Position numbers and translations under genes: made by a program. The notes below the pieces were generated by a model. That model ran no database searches. It was given only the letters and a program-made list of their open reading frames with translations, and had not been told where the DNA came from. A DNA stretch of 10,472 bases from positions 1 through 10,472 of the forward strand of contig CAMOEO010000080.1 of assembly GCA_946612175.1 (NCBI GenBank), given 5' to 3'. Below, piece by piece: positions 8,301-10,472 of the stretch. Numbering within the stretch: the first letter of the stretch is position 1; each line of letters starts with the position of its first letter. The stretch is from an uncultured Verrucomicrobiota bacterium (GTDB lineage: Bacteria > Verrucomicrobiota > Kiritimatiellia > RFP12 > UBA3636).

Positions 8301-8618
8301 GGATGTCACGGAGGAGGGAAGGGAGGGAACGCTCGGCGCCGCGTCGAGATCCAGCACGACCGCGCCTTGCTCCACCACGAGCGTTCCGGATCCGTTCATT
8401 CCAGGCGCGGAAAGGGTGAGCGTGCCTTCGCCGCGCTTGCGCAACTGCCCGCCGCTGGCCAGGTCGGACAGCGTCGTGTCCGTGCCGACCTCGAGAATCC
8501 GCGTCACCTGATGCGGGTTGGGCGTAATGTCCGCCGCGAGAAGGGGTAGAGCTGCCGCGACGGTCAGCATCGTCGCGAAAGGGACGATCCGCAGATGCGG
8601 GGTGTTCTTGTGTTTCAT
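5370..8618 (-). CDS. Large secreted protein with autotransporter-associated beta-strand repeats, LamG-like domain and three carbohydrate-binding-like modules
   Basis: The product has 1082 residues. The ATG at 8618 is preceded by AAGGA with a 6-nt spacer, and the protein opens with a signal peptide (residues 1-29, cleavage near LPLLAAD). Beta-strand repeats of the passenger type occur at about 56-90 (RKRGEGTLTLSAPGMNGSGT), 378-408 (VVKTGTGRLSVPARDFTGTI) and 436-471. A LamG/concanavalin-like domain lies between the first two, at about 105-345 (IALWLDATQNV, then IAEIVVFATRLSDFDRMRVE). Three tandem jelly-roll modules follow at about 478-655, 662-842 and 846-1004. Each opens with a pattern like NADFE, NPSFE or NGTFE and carries a strand such as FPAAGRYELSF. 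Each closes with a pattern like ILFDDVKIV or VIVDDIAIA. Residues 1011-1082 form the terminal strand module (LRLDYDGVAKVSEVRYGGRR, THPEWVMGRGRLY). No beta-barrel, PEP-CTERM or LPXTG anchor is visible, so the protein is released or held non-covalently. Its role is probably glycan binding or display at the cell surface. It is upstream of, and probably co-transcribed with, the two hydrolase-like genes. Confidence 0.88.
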   Translation of the reverse strand: MKHKNTPHLRIVPFATMLTVAAALPLLAADITPNPHQVTRILEVGTDTTLSDLASGGQLRKRGEGTLTLSAPGMNGSGTLVVEQGAVVLDLDAAPSVPSLPSSVTSKIALWLDATQNVVTDGSGLVVDWFDRRETNLGPTGTHAWPFASSRHQWVPNVSGGRPSLVENDPALGGKPHVDFGPWSGTFSGGRWLCLTNTVGSAAGFQTMNEVFVVFAKHPDDAANLGCGTLFGGYYNGVRANPIWTGSTDKFYFSNSNTRADKGSTRLDRAPVWGGYLPILDTDWHLVSTRLPIVQNDYRDKWNLLGADRDLTSGGPRIAEIVVFATRLSDFDRMRVEEYLWRKWMGSRQTSVGALAVNAEAAATIQTDSDATGDLAGGGSVVKTGTGRLSVPARDFTGTIELREGSVRSDGAAFAIAEGGQRITASAASLVTRTSESDVSRIAKDGLGLLKVASLPAGTTLAVENGTVVLAPPERSGVPVAATFGNADFEAFSADVSDFVNIGGGSGTTEPRFSENWTFDRVGRSANNAVCLLRNAYNAGTFKPQARDSFGIGYDGSVSLLVCQGKATGTFVVPASGLYRASFRIAGLSGLRDAQILVDGTQVASFAALSATSFMRYEVALPWLAAGEHTFTFSDLDPAKTTRILFDDVKIVPVELRDSAPVPVAIANPSFEQPWSNLAGALDDVDYQPARASCTGWTMPADATQSAWAGKALRRRWYDGVTDLANGLGANPDEMPDGFLCTQIYSTLALSQDVSFPSAGRYRLTFHLARRCGLSPQTVVVTVGDAVVRKVVVRHDEFRRYEAVFDLASGGTKTLRFAGTSTGDNAYASGGALLDAVALERVSETIPESLVANGTFENGATGWSVTGNAKLVSNAAAGDWVFGLARTPLNGAESVVFNSTGAGALRQTVSFPAAGRYELSFRCQTFDTYPDDLTKVNRFFINLNGSASTNHLHFQATFDDGRERVVKIPFAVAEAGTAQLEFFVDFFTTGGKANVIVDDIAIAAAPEPDRTDLARFIPADESILVSSGATLRLDYDGVAKVSEVRYGGRRFAGEISHETHPEWVMGRGRLYAPPPAFVLIVR

Positions 8619-8624
8619 GGGAAT

Positions 8625-8629
8625 TCCTT
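8625..8629 (-). promoter_or_regulatory. Ribosome-binding site of the large secreted protein
   Basis: AAGGA on the minus strand lies 6 nt before the ATG at 8618. It supports that start and is the only convincing Shine-Dalgarno sequence in the minus-strand block. Confidence 0.7.
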
Positions 8630-8640
8630 GGTTTCGGGGA

Positions 8641-8668
8641 CAGGCGGAACACTACGCCCTTTCGCCTG
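8641..8668. promoter_or_regulatory. Inverted repeat in the regulator-target gap, candidate operator
   Basis: CAGGCG (8641-8646) and CGCCTG (8663-8668) are perfect inverted 6-mers separated by 16 nt. They lie in the 85-bp gap between the regulator stop and the secreted-protein start. A centre-to-centre distance of 22 bp is about two helical turns, which would suit a dimeric DNA-binding protein. No convincing -35/-10 pair was found in the gap, and no T-run follows the repeat, so a terminator is unlikely. Assignment to the neighbouring regulator is inference. Confidence 0.3.
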
Positions 8669-8703
8669 CCAAAAGCGCAACAATCAGGAAATAAAACTGG
8701 CGC

Positions 8704-9846
8704 CTATCGGGCATTGTCCTTACGCCATTGGCGCATGGAGACGCCATAGCGGGCGCGGAAGAGCTTGCGCAGCCCGTATCGGCATCCGAAGCCGCTGAAG
8801 TCGGCGATGGCGTCGATGGGGAAGTCGGGGCGCGAGAGCAGAACCATGACCCGTTCCAGACGGATATGGAGGATTTCGTCCAGGACGGAATGCCCCGTCG
8901 CCTCGCGAAAGCGGATGTCGAAAAGGCGTCGGGAGCCGGGAAAGCGCGCGGCGAGAGTCGCCGGAGCAAGTCCGTCGCATGCTTCGCGACGGATGGTCTC
9001 GACGGCTTTGAGGACAAAGGGTTCGCGGCGTCCGTGGCCGCGCGTCGATTCGCGGCGCACGGCGAGGAGCGGACCGACGGAGGCGCCGGCGGCGCGCTCC
9101 CCGACCATCCTCGCGGCGAGGAACCCCGCCCGCTCATGGTCCAGCTGGATGCTGGTGATGGAGGGACGGGACGCCTCGCAGAGGGATGCGTTGTTGTCCA
9201 CGCCGAGGAGCGTCAGGTTTCTCGGAATGGCGCGTCCCGCGGCGCGGACAGCGGCAACGACGTCGGCGGCGGCAAAGTCGTTGGCGGCGAAGACGGCGCA
9301 GTGGTTCGGCAGACCGGCCACCCAGCCGGGAAGGCGCCGGATTCTCGCCGTCGGCGTTTCTCCCGGGCGGTCGAACACGAGGCAACGCTTCCCCGCCTCG
9401 GCGCAAAGCGCCCGGAAACGCCGCACCCGCTCGCGCGACCACGAGTAGTCCGTAATGACGCCGACGGCGGCGAATGCGGCCGGATGTCCGGCGGAGAGTT
9501 CGCGGAAGGCAGCGCGCGCGACGGCCTCGTTGTCGGCCGAGACGCGGACGATCCGGCCTCCGTAGAGCGACGGCGCGGCGTGAAGGTAGACGACCGGAAC
9601 GCGCCCGAACAGGCGCGGCGGGAGATGCGAGTTGCCGTCCGAACACTCGACCACGCAGCCCGCGACGGGGCGGTGCGCCCCGAGCAGCGGGGCGATGTCC
9701 TCCGGGCGCGATTCCTGCCACGGCACGGATCGAACCTCCCATCCCAGCGCTCCGGCGTAGCGCCGGATGCCGGCGAGCGTCATCGCCTGGATGCGGTCGC
9801 CGGCGGCGGTGTTGAGGTAGAGGATTTGCGGGCTGTCCGGTTCCAT
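8704..9846 (-). CDS. XylR-type transcriptional regulator (LacI/PBP-like sugar-binding domain + AraC helix-turn-helix)
   Basis: The product has 380 residues, close to the usual 380-395 of XylR-like regulators. Residues about 7-270 form a periplasmic-binding-protein-like ligand domain. Family features are FAANDFAAADVV (186-197), LLGVDNNASLCEASRPSITS (213-232), IQLDHERAG (233-241) and VRRESTRG (263-270). Residues about 279-378 are an AraC-type DNA-binding domain with two helix-turn-helix units. The second carries FPIDAIADFSGFGCRYGLRK (342-361) and then LFRARYGVSMRQWRK. XylR-family proteins activate sugar-use genes when they bind a mono- or oligosaccharide; here the ligand is unknown. The ATG at 9846 has only a weak purine stretch (GGGGATGG, about 9 nt upstream). 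It lies just upstream of the secreted-protein and hydrolase genes on the same strand, which are its likely targets. There is no N-terminal LacI helix-turn-helix, consistent with the XylR arrangement. Confidence 0.93.
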   Translation of the reverse strand: MEPDSPQILYLNTAAGDRIQAMTLAGIRRYAGALGWEVRSVPWQESRPEDIAPLLGAHRPVAGCVVECSDGNSHLPPRLFGRVPVVYLHAAPSLYGGRIVRVSADNEAVARAAFRELSAGHPAAFAAVGVITDYSWSRERVRRFRALCAEAGKRCLVFDRPGETPTARIRRLPGWVAGLPNHCAVFAANDFAAADVVAAVRAAGRAIPRNLTLLGVDNNASLCEASRPSITSIQLDHERAGFLAARMVGERAAGASVGPLLAVRRESTRGHGRREPFVLKAVETIRREACDGLAPATLAARFPGSRRLFDIRFREATGHSVLDEILHIRLERVMVLLSRPDFPIDAIADFSGFGCRYGLRKLFRARYGVSMRQWRKDNAR

Positions 9847-9867
9847 TCGGTCGATCCATCCCCGAGC

Positions 9868-9930
9868 GCGGTCAGACGCCTTCGATCATACCACAGCCGC
9901 CGCGCGCGGAGCAACCGGGGAGGCGGTCAG
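9868..9930. promoter_or_regulatory. Direct 8-bp repeats flanking the regulator promoter, candidate operator half-sites
   Basis: GCGGTCAG occurs at 9868-9875 and again at 9923-9930, 55 bp apart (about five helical turns), on either side of the regulator's promoter. The spacing and placement would suit autoregulation by looping or tandem AraC-type binding. An 8-bp match in high-GC DNA can be chance. The rest of the 254-bp divergent region (about 9931-10000) shows nothing else I can support. Confidence 0.25.
9885..9914 (-). promoter_or_regulatory. Sigma-70-type promoter of the regulator gene
   Basis: On the minus strand a -10 box TATGAT (9890-9885) is preceded by TGG, giving an extended -10. 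A -35 candidate TTGCTC (9914-9909) lies 18 bp upstream. Transcription would begin near 9878, leaving a leader of about 30 nt before the ATG at 9846. The -10 is strong and the -35 moderate. Confidence 0.6.
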
Positions 9931-10010
9931 CCGCGGCGGACGAAGCCGTTGTCGGAGGCGTCGCGGCGCAGGTTCGTCGGGAAGCGGTTGCCGCATTCGG
10001 AAAAATTCGC

Positions 10011-10039
10011 TTGGAACGGACGGGGTGTTCTGTTATACT
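10011..10039 (+). promoter_or_regulatory. Strong sigma-70 promoter with extended -10
   Basis: The -35 TTGGAA (10011-10016), a 17-bp spacer and the -10 TATACT (10034-10039) are close to consensus. TGT just before the -10 makes it an extended -10. An A/T-rich patch (AAAAATT, 10001-10007) just upstream may act as an UP element. Transcription would start near 10046 and lead into the small secreted protein at 10101. Confidence 0.8.
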
Positions 10040-10060
10040 TCGGGCCCATCCACCGTCAAC

Positions 10061-10091
10061 GGCGGCTCGACCGCCACAACGAAGACAAGGA
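10061..10091 (+). promoter_or_regulatory. Leader hairpin and ribosome-binding site of the small secreted protein
   Basis: The leader contains a perfect 5-bp hairpin (GGCGG, loop CTCGA, CCGCC; 10061-10075). It is followed by an unstructured A-rich run with AAGGA at 10087-10091, 9 nt before the ATG. The arrangement (stable 5' hairpin, open ribosome-binding site) is typical of stable, well-translated messages. It fixes the start at 10101 rather than at the upstream in-frame ATG at 10011, which overlaps the -35 box. Confidence 0.6.
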
Positions 10092-10100
10092 AAAACAAAA

Positions 10101-10376
10101 ATGAAAAAGATTCTCGCAATCGTCCTCGCCATGGCGATCTTCGCCGCGGCTCCCGCCGCGCAGGCCAAGGCTGCCGAAGGCCGTGGCGGCATCGTCGGCG
10201 GCCTCGTCGGCTGCTGCTTCGGCATCCGTACCGCGGCGGCCTACAACGAAGGCAAGTCCATCAACATCCGCGAGTGGCTCCAGTTCATCTGGGTCGGCTA
10301 CGTCTGGGCCGCCTTCGAGGGCTACAGCGGCGTCACGACGAGCGACCTGCAGAAGACCGAGCCCGCCTACTTCTAG
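10101..10376 (+). CDS. Small secreted or membrane-associated Gly-rich protein with a Cys-Cys pair
   Basis: The product has 91 residues. A signal peptide (MKKILAIVLAMAIFAAAPAA, cleavage near AQAKAA, residues 20-25) leaves a mature part of about 66 residues. A Gly-rich hydrophobic segment lies at about 28-47 (GGIVGGLVGCCFGIRTAAAY, with Cys38-Cys39). NEGKSINIREW (49-59) follows, then an aromatic hydrophobic stretch at about 60-74 (LQFIWVGYVWAAF) and EGYSGVTTSDL. I have an impression of similar small proteins in Lentisphaerota/Kiritimatiellota genomes with the same GLVGCCFGIR...EGK...REW layout, but I know no function. Two short hydrophobic segments suggest membrane association or a small pore or hairpin; this is inference. 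It is transcribed alone from its own strong promoter and ends at a strong terminator, so it is probably abundant and unrelated to the glycan cluster. Confidence 0.88.
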   Translation: MKKILAIVLAMAIFAAAPAAQAKAAEGRGGIVGGLVGCCFGIRTAAAYNEGKSINIREWLQFIWVGYVWAAFEGYSGVTTSDLQKTEPAYF

Positions 10377-10400
10377 GCCGTGCCGGCACTTGCCTGTCCC

Positions 10401-10448
10401 GCGCCGGGGCGGACCCTGCGGTCCGCCGCCGGCGCGTTCCTTCTGTTT
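10401..10448 (+). terminator. Strong intrinsic terminator of the small-protein gene
   Basis: A 15-bp GC-rich stem (10401-10415 with 10420-10435, one unpaired G at 10428) closes a CTGC loop. It is followed by the T-rich tail GTTCCTTCTGTTT. It starts 24 nt after the TAG of the 91-residue gene, so the unit is monocistronic. Nothing further is recognisable from 10449 to the window end. Confidence 0.85.
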
Positions 10449-10472
10449 GCCGCGTGCACCGTGGCGGAGGGG

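Noticed and set aside
5439..8549. Open frame of about 1036 codons on the plus strand, antisense to the large secreted protein
   Set aside because: Its translation is low-complexity, rich in Arg/Gly/Glu/Val, with no domain or signal. It mirrors the GC-biased third positions of the real gene, which has a signal peptide, repeats and a ribosome-binding site. Similar long plus-strand frames at 1521-2759, 2814-3905, 3763-5409 and 8728-10104 are rejected for the same reason.
9927..10049. 40-codon minus-strand frame (begins MGPKYNRTPRPF) in the divergent intergenic region
   Set aside because: Its protein-like look is not supported: no ribosome-binding site, and it runs antisense through the strong promoter of the small-protein gene.
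10011..10100. Upstream in-frame ATG for the small secreted protein
   Set aside because: It coincides with the -35 box and would precede the transcription start; the ATG at 10101 has a ribosome-binding site and starts a signal peptide.
1..10472. CRISPR array, tRNA, rRNA, integrase or insertion-sequence transposase
   Set aside because: No regularly spaced direct repeats, no recognisable RNA gene and no recombinase-like protein were seen on either strand.

Overview
The window comes from a high-GC bacterium. The gene content points to the Planctomycetota–Verrucomicrobiota–Lentisphaerota superphylum, most likely a Kiritimatiellota/Lentisphaerota-like glycan degrader. The supporting features are a XylR-type (sugar-binding domain plus AraC helix-turn-helix) regulator, a long secreted protein with autotransporter-associated beta-strand repeats, and clan GH-A-like hydrolases. 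A small secreted Gly/Cys protein of a type I associate with this group fits too. The lineage is inferred from protein style; no rRNA or other marker gene is present.

Layout. Positions 2-1249 (+) hold the 3' part of a large protein ending in two beta-sandwich-like modules of the kind appended to carbohydrate-active enzymes. It converges on a block of four minus-strand genes read right to left. These are a XylR-like regulator (9846-8704), a 1082-residue exported beta-strand-repeat/carbohydrate-binding-like protein (8618-5370), an exported 526-residue glycoside hydrolase-like protein (5364-3784), and an 814-residue hydrolase-like protein without a signal peptide (3764-1320). Gaps of 85, 5 and 19 bp suggest one transcription unit, possibly with an extra promoter in the 85-bp gap. 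Diverging from the regulator is a short monocistronic unit (10011-10448, +). It has a near-consensus promoter, a leader hairpin, a 91-residue secreted small protein and a strong intrinsic terminator.

How the genes may work together (inference). The regulator senses a sugar and controls a local glycan-use cluster. The big secreted protein displays or binds glycan, the exported hydrolase cuts it, and the non-exported protein may process the products. The substrate cannot be read from the sequence.

The most unusual signal is a pair of inverted 30-nt units (4473-4502 and 4523-4552) inside the open reading frame of the exported hydrolase. Each unit carries a 5-bp hairpin with a GTTA loop. The two hairpins differ at three of five stem pairs, and every difference is compensatory. 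A 13-nt tail is identical in both. This looks like a REP/BIME-type mobile palindrome that has been translated in frame, in a low-GC island that adds about 40 residues to the enzyme.
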